64,000 nt of DNA from positions 46,703 to 110,702 of the forward strand of contig NZ_JRGL01000088.1 of NCBI RefSeq assembly GCF_000764655.1, in the 5' to 3' direction. A program made the position numbers and the translations under genes. Numbering within the stretch: the first letter of the stretch is position 1; every line of letters begins with the position of its first letter. This document shows, one piece after another, positions 1-7,814 of this stretch. This stretch comes from Aeromonas aquatica (GTDB lineage: Bacteria; Pseudomonadota; Gammaproteobacteria; Enterobacterales; Aeromonadaceae). Under the pieces are notes generated by a model, which had not been told where the DNA came from, did not search any database, and saw nothing but the letters and a program-made list of their open reading frames with translations.

Positions 1-281
1 CGCTCATTGAGAGTCGCTTGCATGGCCGGGATAACCGCGACTTCTGACTCCAACATGCCCTGCATGGCACGGGTCTCGGGGAAGGCCTGGCACAGGTAGG
101 GGGCGAAGCGGGCCAGGCGGGCTGAGGCGTCCGCGACGTCGCGTTGATCCAGCCCCACGTAGGGCAGGCCGGCCGCCAATGTGGTGGCATTGGGGTTGAA
201 CCAGGTCACAGGCTCGAGAGAGATCAGCGTCTGAACCAGCGGGTACTGAGAAATGAGCTGCGCAATGTCGGTATTTTTCAT
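1..281 (-). CDS. dsdA: D-serine dehydratase, N-terminal part (runs off left edge)
   Basis: Pyridoxal-phosphate enzyme that deaminates D-serine to pyruvate and ammonia in the cytoplasm. Only the first 93 or so codons are present; the catalytic lysine lies outside the window. The N-terminus ([16 protein letters not shown], then [19 protein letters not shown] and [12 protein letters not shown]) aligns closely to E. coli DsdA from memory. The start at 281 gives the family's usual N-terminus. It lies 16 bp downstream of dsdX on the same strand and next to divergent dsdC, the classical D-serine catabolism arrangement, so dsdXA is probably one DsdC-activated operon. Apart from the truncation by the window edge nothing looks broken. 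Confidence 0.93.
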   Translation of the reverse strand, partial: MKNTDIAQLISQYPLVQTLISLEPVTWFNPNATTLAAGLPYVGLDQRDVADASARLARFAPYLCQAFPETRAMQGMLESEVAVIPAMQATLNE

Positions 282-297
282 GGGATGTCTCTGTCTT

Positions 298-1635
298 TTA
301 CACGATATAGGAGAGCAGGAAGGTGCCGGCCAGCGCCATCAGGGAGGCGAGGAGGGTGGCACTGGTGTAGTACTTGAGCGTTTCGTTCAGGGTAGCGCCG
401 CAATACTGCTTCACCAGCCAGAACAGGGAGTCGGTCACCATGGTGCAGCCGATGGCGCCTGAGCCGATGGCCAGCGTCATGATCTCCGGGCTGATGTTCG
501 GGTAGTGCACCATGATGGGGGCGACGATGGCGGTGGCCCCCATCATGGCGACGGTGGCGGAGCCGACGGCAGCGTGCAGCACTATGGCCACCAGCCAGGC
601 CAGCAGTATGGGGTGCATGTCCAGCTGGGAGAGGATGGTGGCGAGGCTGTCCCCCAGGCCACTGGCCTTGAGCACGCCGTTGAAGGCGCCGCCGGCCCCG
701 ATGATCAGCAATATGTTGGCGATGGAGGAGAAGCACTGCTCGGTCTTGTCCAGCAGTCCTTCCATCTTCATGCTCTGGCGGATCCCCAGCACGTAGTAGG
801 CGGTGAAGGCGGCGATGAACATGGCGGTGATGGGATTGCCGATAAATTCCAGCAGGGTATAGAGGGCGGAGTCATGCGCCATGTTCAGCTCGGCCACCGT
901 CTTGGCCAGCATCAGCAGTATGGGCAGCAGCACGGTGAAGAGGGAGGCGCCGAGGGAGGGGAGCTCGGCCTCATCGCGCGCTTGGATGTCGGCAAAGGCG
1001 GCGGGCACGCCCTTGAACGGCACCCGCTTGCCGAGCAGCTTCAGGAACAGGGGGCCGCCGACCAGGGAGGCAAAGAGCCCGACCGCGAGGCCGTAGACGA
1101 TGACGGATCCGATGTCGGCTCCCAGCTGATTGGTGACATAGAGCGCGGCCGGATGGGGCGGCACTATGCAGTGCACGGCCATCAGGGCGGTGCAGAGCGG
1201 GATGGCCAGGGTCAGCAGCGAGGTGTTGGTCTTGCGGGCGATGGAGAAGGCGAGCGGGATCAGCAACACCACCCCCACCTCGACGAACAGGGTGATGCCG
1301 CACACCAGGCCGACCAGCACCATGATGACCTGAGGCGAGAGCCAGCGGCATTTTTGCAGGGTGAGGCCGATGCGCTCGGCGGCGCCCGATACCTCCATCA
1401 TCTTGCCGAGTATGGTGCCAAGGCCGATGACGGCGGCGAGGAAGCCCAGGGTGCCGCCTATGCCCTCTTCCATGGCATTGACCATCTTGACCGGGTTCAT
1501 CCCCATCATGGTGCCGACATAGAAGCTCGCCAACAGCAGGGCGAGGAAGGGGTGGATCCTGCCCTTCACTATGGTGAAGACGATCAGGATGATGCTAGTC
1601 AGCAAGGTACCGACGACCCACATTTCAGAATTCAT
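298..1635 (-). CDS. dsdX: D-serine permease, GntP family
   Basis: Inner-membrane symporter of the GntP (gluconate permease) family that imports D-serine. The 445-residue product equals E. coli DsdX in length and shares long conserved stretches, for example [16 protein letters not shown] (here [19 protein letters not shown]), [19 protein letters not shown] and [17 protein letters not shown]. About a dozen hydrophobic helices are visible. The open frame extends further upstream, but the start at 1635 (MNSEMWVV) matches the family N-terminus; the upstream part is shadow over dsdC. It is followed closely by dsdA and is divergent from the regulator dsdC, with about 225 bp between them for the shared promoter region. 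Confidence 0.95.
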   Translation of the reverse strand: MNSEMWVVGTLLTSIILIVFTIVKGRIHPFLALLLASFYVGTMMGMNPVKMVNAMEEGIGGTLGFLAAVIGLGTILGKMMEVSGAAERIGLTLQKCRWLSPQVIMVLVGLVCGITLFVEVGVVLLIPLAFSIARKTNTSLLTLAIPLCTALMAVHCIVPPHPAALYVTNQLGADIGSVIVYGLAVGLFASLVGGPLFLKLLGKRVPFKGVPAAFADIQARDEAELPSLGASLFTVLLPILLMLAKTVAELNMAHDSALYTLLEFIGNPITAMFIAAFTAYYVLGIRQSMKMEGLLDKTEQCFSSIANILLIIGAGGAFNGVLKASGLGDSLATILSQLDMHPILLAWLVAIVLHAAVGSATVAMMGATAIVAPIMVHYPNISPEIMTLAIGSGAIGCTMVTDSLFWLVKQYCGATLNETLKYYTSATLLASLMALAGTFLLSYIV

Positions 1636-1860
1636 ACTGCGCCTCGACAAGGGTGATAAGAGATGAACGATGGGCCTATTGAACGGGAATGGTGCCGGGC
1701 TGACAAATGATGAAAATGGCGTCTTGGATGAGCTGGGTTGATGCAAGAGTGCCACATTCATCACATTTTCCTGGGATGTGGTGATTTGGGTTCGCTTGTC
1801 GCATCCAAAAGAGCGTGCAGCGGGATATGATGGCGGCATGACCCGGCCCCCTGGTGAGAG

Positions 1861-2811
1861 ATGCGGATGTATACCGAAGACAACTATGTGTCGAGAAACA
1901 AGCTGCTCAATGGCTATCAGCTTGCCAAGTTGCATACCTTCGAGGCGGCGGCCCGTCACTGCTCCTTCGCCCTGGCGGCCGATGAACTGGCGCTCAGCCC
2001 GAGCGCGGTGAGCCACAGAATAAGCGCCCTGGAGGAAGAGCTCGGCTTCAAGCTGTTCCAGCGTTTTCACCGCAAGGTGGTGCTGACGACGGAGGGGCAG
2101 CGGATATTCTGGGCACTCAAGTCGTCGCTGGAGTTCATCAATCAGGAGATCCTGGAGATCAAGAATCAGGAGCTGTCCGGTTCCCTGACCGTCTACTCCC
2201 GCCCCTCCATCGCCCAGTGCTGGCTGGTGCCAAGGCTCGCAGACTTCTCCCGCCTGCATCCCCAGATCGATCTCAACATCATGACCGGCAACGAGAACAT
2301 CAACCTGCACGGTTATGGCATCGACTTGACGCTCTATTTTGACGACAAGACGCCGGAGCGGCTCGCCATCCACCCGCTGATGGATGAATACATGGTGCCG
2401 GTATGCAGCCCCGACTATGCCGAGCAGCATGGGCTGCTGGATAACCCTGACAACTTGTCTCGCTGCCGCCTGCTGCATGACAGGCAGGCCTGGGGGCATG
2501 ACTCAGAGACCGACGAATGGCTGAGTTGGGCTCGCCAATCCGGCATCGTCATCGACGGCTGCCAGGCAAACATGGGCTTCGATCGCTCCGATCTCGCCAT
2601 CATCGCCGCCATGAACCACGCCGGCATCGCCATGGGCCGCAAGCACCTGGTGAGCAAGCGGTTGGCAAGGAACGAGTTGGTGGCCCCCTTCCCGGACAAG
2701 GAGGTACGCTGCGAGCAGCGTTATTACCTCGCTACGCTCCCCAACCGCCAGTGTCCCAAGATCCAGGCCTTCATCGACTGGATCAGAGCCCAGGCGCAAT
2801 TGGCAAGTTGA
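1861..2811 (+). CDS. dsdC: LysR-type activator of D-serine catabolism
   Basis: Transcriptional regulator expected to activate dsdXA when D-serine is present. The 316-aa product has an N-terminal winged helix-turn-helix (residues about 15-75: KLHTFEAAARHCSFALAADE, then LSPSAVSHRI) and a C-terminal periplasmic-binding-like effector domain. Stretches such as RPSIAQCWLVPRL, LLHDRQAW and MNHAGIAMGRKHLVSKRLA are close to E. coli DsdC, which distinguishes it from generic LysR proteins. It is divergent from dsdX. The first ATG (1861) is used; an ATG two codons later is equally possible. Confidence 0.92.
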   Translation: MRMYTEDNYVSRNKLLNGYQLAKLHTFEAAARHCSFALAADELALSPSAVSHRISALEEELGFKLFQRFHRKVVLTTEGQRIFWALKSSLEFINQEILEIKNQELSGSLTVYSRPSIAQCWLVPRLADFSRLHPQIDLNIMTGNENINLHGYGIDLTLYFDDKTPERLAIHPLMDEYMVPVCSPDYAEQHGLLDNPDNLSRCRLLHDRQAWGHDSETDEWLSWARQSGIVIDGCQANMGFDRSDLAIIAAMNHAGIAMGRKHLVSKRLARNELVAPFPDKEVRCEQRYYLATLPNRQCPKIQAFIDWIRAQAQLAS

Positions 2812-3218
2812 ACCGGGAACTATGTTGGGAGTTCATACCGGCATGAGGGTCACGCCATCCGTCGGTAGCGTATTAGCGTGGGAATGAAAAACTCGCGCAT
2901 CATTTGTGCAAGGCGGCCAACCGTATTGGTCGAACGCTTGCCCCTGGCGGGTGACCGGATTGCGGCGTCGGCATTTATCTGTTCGACAAATGTTATGGGG
3001 AAACTGACCCGGCATTAACCTGCGCTGAAGAACATATTGTCTGTGGTGCTGGTTTTTCAATAAGTTCAGGAGTGTGAATTAGCCCCAGAAAATAATGAAT
3101 ATGATGTTGTCAATAATCCTTCTACAGTTATAAAATCATTATGTTGTTATCGAGCAGACATGCTATTCTCAAAATGAGTCATCCCTGTGACATACAAAAA
3201 TAATTATGTGAGGAAGTA
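2812..3218. other. intergenic region upstream of hns
   Basis: About 400 bp without a convincing gene. The last 180 bp before hns become clearly more AT-rich than the surrounding DNA, as expected for an hns promoter that H-NS itself can bind. I see no terminator hairpin with a T-run for dsdC and no RNA gene. Confidence 0.5.
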
Positions 3219-3626
3219 ATGAACGAATTTCTAAAGGTTCTGCTGAACATTCGTAGCTTGCGCGCTGCCATCCGTGAATTGCCGTTTGAGCAACTGCAAG
3301 AAGCGAAAGAGAAGTTTGATCTGGTATATAACGAGCGTGCCGAGTCTGTTGAACAAGAGCGGGCCGAGCAGGAAGAGCGCCAGCGCAAGCTGAGCGAGTT
3401 CACCGAGATGCTGCAGCAAGCTGGTATCGATCCCCGTGAATTGATCGGCAGCGTGGCCACTCCGGCTGCCGCAGGCGCGACCAAGAGCAAGCGTGCTCCG
3501 CGTCCTGCCAAATACAAGTATCAGGAAGATGGCCAGGAAAAGACCTGGACTGGTCAGGGCCGTATGCCCAAAGCCATTGCCGAGCAGGTTGCGCTGGGCA
3601 AGGATCTGAATGACTTCCTGATCTGA
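3219..3626 (+). CDS. hns: H-NS family nucleoid protein
   Basis: DNA-binding nucleoid protein that silences AT-rich, often horizontally acquired genes. The 135-aa product has the expected plan: an N-terminal coiled-coil oligomerisation region (about 1-70, rich in E/R/Q) and a C-terminal DNA-binding domain (about 95-135) ending TWTGQGRMPKAI, which corresponds to the minor-groove-reading loop (Q/RGR motif). Length is typical. A GAGGAAG ribosome site precedes the start. It is monocistronic, followed by a strong intrinsic terminator. H-NS and its paralogue StpA cannot be separated from the sequence alone; the locus looks like a core copy. Confidence 0.92.
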   Translation: MNEFLKVLLNIRSLRAAIRELPFEQLQEAKEKFDLVYNERAESVEQERAEQEERQRKLSEFTEMLQQAGIDPRELIGSVATPAAAGATKSKRAPRPAKYKYQEDGQEKTWTGQGRMPKAIAEQVALGKDLNDFLI

Positions 3627-3648
3627 TTGTCTTGATCAATTCAGCGAT

Positions 3649-3680
3649 AATGCCGCCTCTTGGGCGGCATTATTATTTTT
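3649..3680 (+). terminator. intrinsic terminator of hns
   Basis: A perfect 9-bp stem (AATGCCGCC / GGCGGCATT) with a short loop is followed by a T-rich tract, 23 nt after the hns stop codon. Confidence 0.9.
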
Positions 3681-4104
3681 GAGATCATGTTGCGGTACCA
3701 CTGCATGGGCTAGAGCAGATATTTACCTCGTGGTCATGGGAATAGCCATGGTCAGCACAGGGCAATAAAAAGATATCTGTCAGTAGTGAGACTGTACTCA
3801 ACATCAGCCATTCCATTCTTAATCCTCTAGCGAGGACTCACACAACCCTCTTCTGTTGCCGATGATCCTGATGGATAAATGCAAGATCCGCTCGACTCGA
3901 TGAAATAAGCAAACTCACTTTCGGTCGCTCCTCTCTGTCGCTGCACCCATTTTCTTGGAGATGTTATCCCTGTCAGGCTTAGGCTCCCGTTATCTCTGCC
4001 CTATTTGGCACCCTTGCACTGGATATATATGAGGGCAGTCGACGAAGGCGATGATTTTTTAATACGGGGTCTGCTGACCCCGTCGTGAATAAGGAGGGCG
4101 TGGG
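3681..4104. other. intergenic region between hns and the DAHP synthase gene
   Basis: About 420 bp with stops in all frames and no recognised RNA gene. The only clear structure is an inverted repeat at 4064-4083 (ACGGGGTC, 4-nt loop, GACCCCGT) just beyond the end of the leftward DAHP synthase gene. It is followed in that direction by an A-rich rather than T-rich tract, so it is not a textbook terminator. Confidence 0.45.
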
Positions 4105-5211
4105 TCAACTCACTAGCTGGATATCCTCACTCTGGCGCGAGCTCGACGACATTCTTGCCAAGCGGCGACGAGCCAGGACGGCATCGGCCAGCATGGCAAG
4201 CAAAGCCTGACTATCTTCCCAGCACAGACAGGCATCGGTGATCGACTGGCCATATTGCAGCTCATCCAGCGGTGCCGGCTTTTGGCTGCCTTCTTGCAGG
4301 AAACTCTCGATCATGACGGCGGCGATGGCATCGCTCCCTTCGCCCAGTTGGCGGCAGAGCTCGCCGGCGACCCGCATCTGATTCTTGTGCTGCTTCTGGC
4401 TGTTGCCGTGGCTGCAATCCACCATCAGCCGATGGTTGAGCCCCAGGCGCGCCAGCTGCTCTGCGGCATCCTCTACGTCGCTCTGGTGGTAATTGGGAAG
4501 GGTGCCACCACGCAATATGATGTGCCCGCTCGGGTTGCCCTCGCTCTTGATAACCATAATACCGCCCTGGCTACCGGGCGCGGTAAACAAGTGGGACGCT
4601 TCGCTGGCCTGGATGGCATCGATGGCCACCCGGATGTTGCCGTCGGTGCCGTTCTTGAAGCCGACAGGACAGGGCAGGGCCGAGGCGAGCTGCCTGTGTA
4701 CCTGAGATTCAGTAGTGCGTGCCCCAATCGCTCCCCAGCTGATGAGATCGGCCAGATAGAGGAAGCTGGTGGTATCGAGAAACTCGGTGGCGGTGGCCAA
4801 TCCCAGCTGATTGATGTCCAGCAGCAGTTGGCGGGCCAGATGAAGGCCTTGACCTATGTCGTTGCTGCCATCCAGGTGAGGATCGAACACCAGCCCCTTC
4901 CAGCCGACCGTGGTGCGCGGCTTCTCGAAGTAGGTGCGCATCACGACGAGCAAGCGGTCCTGATACTCAGCGGCCAGCCTGGCCAGGCGCCTTGCATAGT
5001 CGAGCGCGGCGAGAGGGTCGTGGATGGAGCAGGGACCTATCACCACCAACAGGCGATCATCGGCGCCGCTGAGGATCTGGCGCATTTGATGTCGATGCTC
5101 TTCTATTTTCTCCGCCATCTCCGTGGGGCAGGGGTGCTGTGCCAACAGATCGGCGGGAGTGGGGAGAGCCTCGACCGCGAAGGCGCGCATTACCGAATTC
5201 AAAACTGCCAT
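4105..5211 (-). CDS. 3-deoxy-7-phosphoheptulonate (DAHP) synthase, class I, Fur-box associated
   Basis: Condenses phosphoenolpyruvate and erythrose 4-phosphate, the first step of the shikimate pathway. The 368-aa product is colinear with E. coli AroG/AroH: VVIGPCSIHDP (Cys61), FEKPRTTVGWKG (Lys97) and the metal-ligand histidine in VDCSHGN are present. At two positions where substitutions are reported to desensitise AroG to phenylalanine it differs naturally: Phe150 (Pro in AroG) and Pro180 (Ser in AroG). A near-consensus Fur box lies about 100 bp upstream and the neighbour is a siderophore-interacting protein. I infer that it boosts chorismate supply for a catechol siderophore under iron limitation. 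Which of aroF, aroG or aroH it should be called is not decidable here. Confidence 0.92.
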   Translation of the reverse strand: MAVLNSVMRAFAVEALPTPADLLAQHPCPTEMAEKIEEHRHQMRQILSGADDRLLVVIGPCSIHDPLAALDYARRLARLAAEYQDRLLVVMRTYFEKPRTTVGWKGLVFDPHLDGSNDIGQGLHLARQLLLDINQLGLATATEFLDTTSFLYLADLISWGAIGARTTESQVHRQLASALPCPVGFKNGTDGNIRVAIDAIQASEASHLFTAPGSQGGIMVIKSEGNPSGHIILRGGTLPNYHQSDVEDAAEQLARLGLNHRLMVDCSHGNSQKQHKNQMRVAGELCRQLGEGSDAIAAVMIESFLQEGSQKPAPLDELQYGQSITDACLCWEDSQALLAMLADAVLARRRLARMSSSSRQSEDIQLVS

Positions 5212-5306
5212 CTGGATTACCTTGCTGTACCTGGGGGTAAGTGAGCTGTTTGCGGCTCAGGACCCTGAATGTCAGGGATCGGAGCGCGATGACAGATCAT
5301 GTTATT

Positions 5307-5325
5307 GAGAGTGATTATCATTATC
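5307..5325 (-). promoter_or_regulatory. Fur box upstream of the DAHP synthase gene
   Basis: Read on the minus strand the 19-mer GATAATGATAATCACTCTC matches the classical Fur consensus at 17 of 19 positions. It sits 96 bp upstream of the start codon at 5211, so iron repression of that gene is expected. Confidence 0.85.
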
Positions 5326-5412
5326 TTGTTGTCTCTCTCGAATGCAAGCCCTGCAGAGGGGATCACCAAGATGGGGGGGAGGAGAAAAAAAGAGTGGAAA
5401 TTGGCTCTTGAA

Positions 5413-5441
5413 CAGGCCTGTCTCCTGTCGGAGATAGGCCT
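5413..5441 (-). terminator. hairpin after the siderophore-interacting protein gene
   Basis: A 13-bp stem with one mismatch (CAGGCCTGTCTCC with GGAGATAGGCCTG) lies 28 bp beyond the stop codon. The T-run on the minus strand is weak, so termination efficiency is uncertain. Confidence 0.55.
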
Positions 5442-5468
5442 GATTTATATAGGGAAAATAAGGTGTTA

Positions 5469-6275
5469 TCAGCTGTCCATCACGGTGTGGCGATCCTGAT
5501 GATAGGCATCTTCATCCTTGCCATGGCGCCAGTAAGGCACCGCATAGACCCGTTGGCGGTCCACATCCAGAGTGCGTCTGACATGGCGGCGCAGCGGTAC
5601 CACCAGACCCTCCTCCCCACCGAACCAGAAATAGCTCTGATCCGCCACCATGGGCAGGGCGGTGAAATAGCTCACTAGTTGTTCGGTCTGCTCGGGAGCG
5701 CCGACAAACCAGCGCAGGCTGACTCCTGCTGGCAGCGACAGATCCTGCACATCTTCCTGATGGGGCACCAGCAGGGCGATATGGCCCTGAGCCTTGGCGG
5801 GCATCACCTCGGCCATGGCGCTGATGGCGGGCAAAGAGGTGAGATCCCCCACCATGTAATAGTGCAGGGCCAGCTGCAGCATGGGATCCGGACCGCCTGG
5901 ACCCGAGATGGCCAACCGATCCCCCGGCTGCACATGCAGGGCAAAACGGCTAGCGGGGCCAATATCGCCGTGCAGGGCGAAATCGATATCCAGCTCCAGG
6001 GCCTCGCGGCGGAAGGCGCGGATGCTGAAGGTGCGGATGACGGGTTTCTGGCTCGGGTCTTCCCAGCGAGGCCCCTTGGGAGTTGGCGTCGGCAGTACCG
6101 CATGCTCTTGACCCGGTTGGGGCAACATGATCTTGATATGGGCGCCGCCGCAGCTGAAAGGATAATCGGCCAGCTCGGGGCTGGTCAGGCAGACCCTGCG
6201 TAGATGCGGACCCACATCATGGACATGTTTGACGGTGAGCAGACGAGGGCGATTGACCGGGGCGGGCTGTGACAT
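5469..6275 (-). CDS. siderophore-interacting flavoprotein (ViuB/YqjH family)
   Basis: Predicted FAD-dependent NADPH ferric-siderophore reductase that releases iron from imported siderophore in the cytoplasm. The 268-aa product has the family's N-terminal FAD-binding barrel with the RTFSIRAFRRE motif (R-x-[YF]-[ST] type) and a C-terminal NAD(P)-binding half (YYMVGDLTSLPAISAM, FWFGGEEG). An ATG ten codons upstream is open, but the start at 6275 has a well placed AGGAG seven bases before it. A Fur-like box lies about 37-55 bp upstream. Together with the adjacent DAHP synthase it forms a small iron-starvation locus. It resembles V. cholerae ViuB; the substrate is probably a catecholate but that is inference. 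Confidence 0.9.
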   Translation of the reverse strand: MSQPAPVNRPRLLTVKHVHDVGPHLRRVCLTSPELADYPFSCGGAHIKIMLPQPGQEHAVLPTPTPKGPRWEDPSQKPVIRTFSIRAFRREALELDIDFALHGDIGPASRFALHVQPGDRLAISGPGGPDPMLQLALHYYMVGDLTSLPAISAMAEVMPAKAQGHIALLVPHQEDVQDLSLPAGVSLRWFVGAPEQTEQLVSYFTALPMVADQSYFWFGGEEGLVVPLRRHVRRTLDVDRQRVYAVPYWRHGKDEDAYHQDRHTVMDS

Positions 6276-6311
6276 ATGAGTACTCCTGGCAGACGATGGC
6301 GCCATTTTTCA

Positions 6312-6330
6312 TCAAATGAAAATTATTATC
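6312..6330 (-). promoter_or_regulatory. Fur-like box upstream of the siderophore-interacting protein gene
   Basis: The minus-strand 19-mer GATAATAATTTTCATTTGA matches the Fur consensus at 13 of 19 positions, with a perfect first hexamer. It lies 37 bp upstream of the start at 6275, within the expected promoter. Confidence 0.65.
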
Positions 6331-6413
6331 AATTGCTTTGTGGGGAGGGGGAGGGCTGCCTGAGCCAGGGTGAAGTCCACCCCGGCCCAGGTGAAGAGAG
6401 GAAGTGCCAGAGG

Positions 6414-7814
6414 CTAGGATCCCCGATCACTGCCCCCCAGCGCCTGATAGATCCCGGCCATGGTCTTGAGCTGGGTCTGCTGCTGGTTGAGCAGACTCAG
6501 CTCGGCGTCCCACAGGCGGTTTTGCTCATCCAGCCAGGGCTGCACCCCGGTCGCCCCCGCCTGGAAGCGCGCCTCGGCCAGCCGCTCGGCCTCTTTGGCG
6601 TAATCCCGCTGCTGTGTCAGGTAGCGCAGTTGCTGCTCGCCCTGATGACGAGCCGACAGACCATCTTCCACCTCCAGCAGGGCGGTGTAGAGCTGCTTGC
6701 GAAACTCGGTCTCGGCAATCTGGTAATCGAGCTCGGAGCTCGCGATGGAGAGCCGGGTCTGATTGTACTCGAGGAAGGGCAGGGCCAGGGTCGCCCCCAG
6801 TGTCCCCACCGGGTTGCTCAGCATCTGGGTCAGGGTGTCCGAGGTGGTGCTGGCATTGCCGGTGAGGCTCAGGGTGGGATAAAAGCCGGTGCGGATCTCG
6901 TCCCCCTTGGCCAGCGTCTTGCGCAGCCGCAACTCGGCGGCCCGCACATCGGGACGGCGGGCCAGCACGTCGGCCGGGATGCCGACCGCCAGGGTAGGGA
7001 TGGGGGCCATGACCAGTTCGGTCGGGGCAAACTCCAGCGGGCCACTGCTGCGGCCGAGCAGCAGGCGCAGGGCGTTGGCGGCCTGCTCCCGTTGCTGTAT
7101 GAGGGCGGCAAGCTCCGCCTGTTTACCGACTTTCTGCTGGCTGGCCTGCACCAGATCGAGCCGGGTGATGGCACCCGCCTCATACTTGGCCCGGGTCAAT
7201 CGCTCGGCCCGCTCGTAGTTGAGCAACTGCTGCTCACCGAGGGTGATGGCCGAGCCGAGATAGGCCAGCTGCCAGTATTGCTCCAGCGCCTTGCCGATCA
7301 GCATCAGGCGGGTCGCCGCCAGATCCTGCTCGCTGGCCTCTGCCTCCCAGCTCGCCTGATCCCGCACCGAGGCGAGCCGGCCCCAGAGATCCACCTCGTA
7401 GCTCAGGTTGAGCGAGGGCCCCAGGTTGCTGCTGGTGCTGCCATCCTTCATGTTCTTGGAGCCGCTCGCCCCCAGATTGGCACTAATCTCGGGGGTGAGA
7501 TTGGTATCGGCCAGATCCGCGCCGAGCAGGGCGCTCCTGAGCCTGAGCCCCGCCACCTGCATGTCCGGGTTGGCGGCCAGCACGGCATCGACCAGCCTGT
7601 CGAGGGCGGGATCCTTGAACCCCTGCCACCAGGGACCCGCCTGCTGCTGGGTGAGTTCCTCGTCGGCCTGCTGCCAGCTCGGCGCCACGACCAGATCCGG
7701 TTGGTGATAGGTACTCTGCTGACTGCAGGCGCCGAGGACAAGGCTGACGGCGAGGCAGAGCCCTGTTTTGGAGAAGAGGCAGAGCCTCTGTCTGAATAGG
7801 TTGTGCATCATCAT
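6414..7814 (-). CDS. outer-membrane efflux lipoprotein (TolC/NodT family)
   Basis: Outer-membrane factor that should complete a tripartite exporter with the MacA and MacB proteins encoded just upstream. The 466-aa product has a lipoprotein signal (VSLVLGAC, Cys about residue 30) and two repeated outer-membrane efflux domains rich in long helices, for example YEVDLWGRLASVRD and RADLVQA-like IRLDLVQASQ. Of the run of three start codons, the one at 7814 overlaps the macB stop as ATGA, indicating translational coupling. Length is normal for OprM/CusC-type lipoproteins. A dedicated outer-membrane partner in a macAB operon is typical of PvdRT-OpmQ-like systems rather than of E. coli macAB, which borrows TolC. 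Confidence 0.9.
   Translation of the reverse strand: MMMHNLFRQRLCLFSKTGLCLAVSLVLGACSQQSTYHQPDLVVAPSWQQADEELTQQQAGPWWQGFKDPALDRLVDAVLAANPDMQVAGLRLRSALLGADLADTNLTPEISANLGASGSKNMKDGSTSSNLGPSLNLSYEVDLWGRLASVRDQASWEAEASEQDLAATRLMLIGKALEQYWQLAYLGSAITLGEQQLLNYERAERLTRAKYEAGAITRLDLVQASQQKVGKQAELAALIQQREQAANALRLLLGRSSGPLEFAPTELVMAPIPTLAVGIPADVLARRPDVRAAELRLRKTLAKGDEIRTGFYPTLSLTGNASTTSDTLTQMLSNPVGTLGATLALPFLEYNQTRLSIASSELDYQIAETEFRKQLYTALLEVEDGLSARHQGEQQLRYLTQQRDYAKEAERLAEARFQAGATGVQPWLDEQNRLWDAELSLLNQQQTQLKTMAGIYQALGGSDRGS

Noticed and set aside
298..2499. A single 733-codon frame covering dsdX and part of dsdC as one fusion gene
   Set aside because: The upstream part lies antisense over dsdC with no family match. 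DsdX has its full 445-aa length from 1635.
4064..4083. Inverted repeat after the DAHP synthase gene as an intrinsic terminator
   Set aside because: The stem is good, but the transcript would continue into an A-run, not a U-run. Kept only as an inverted repeat.
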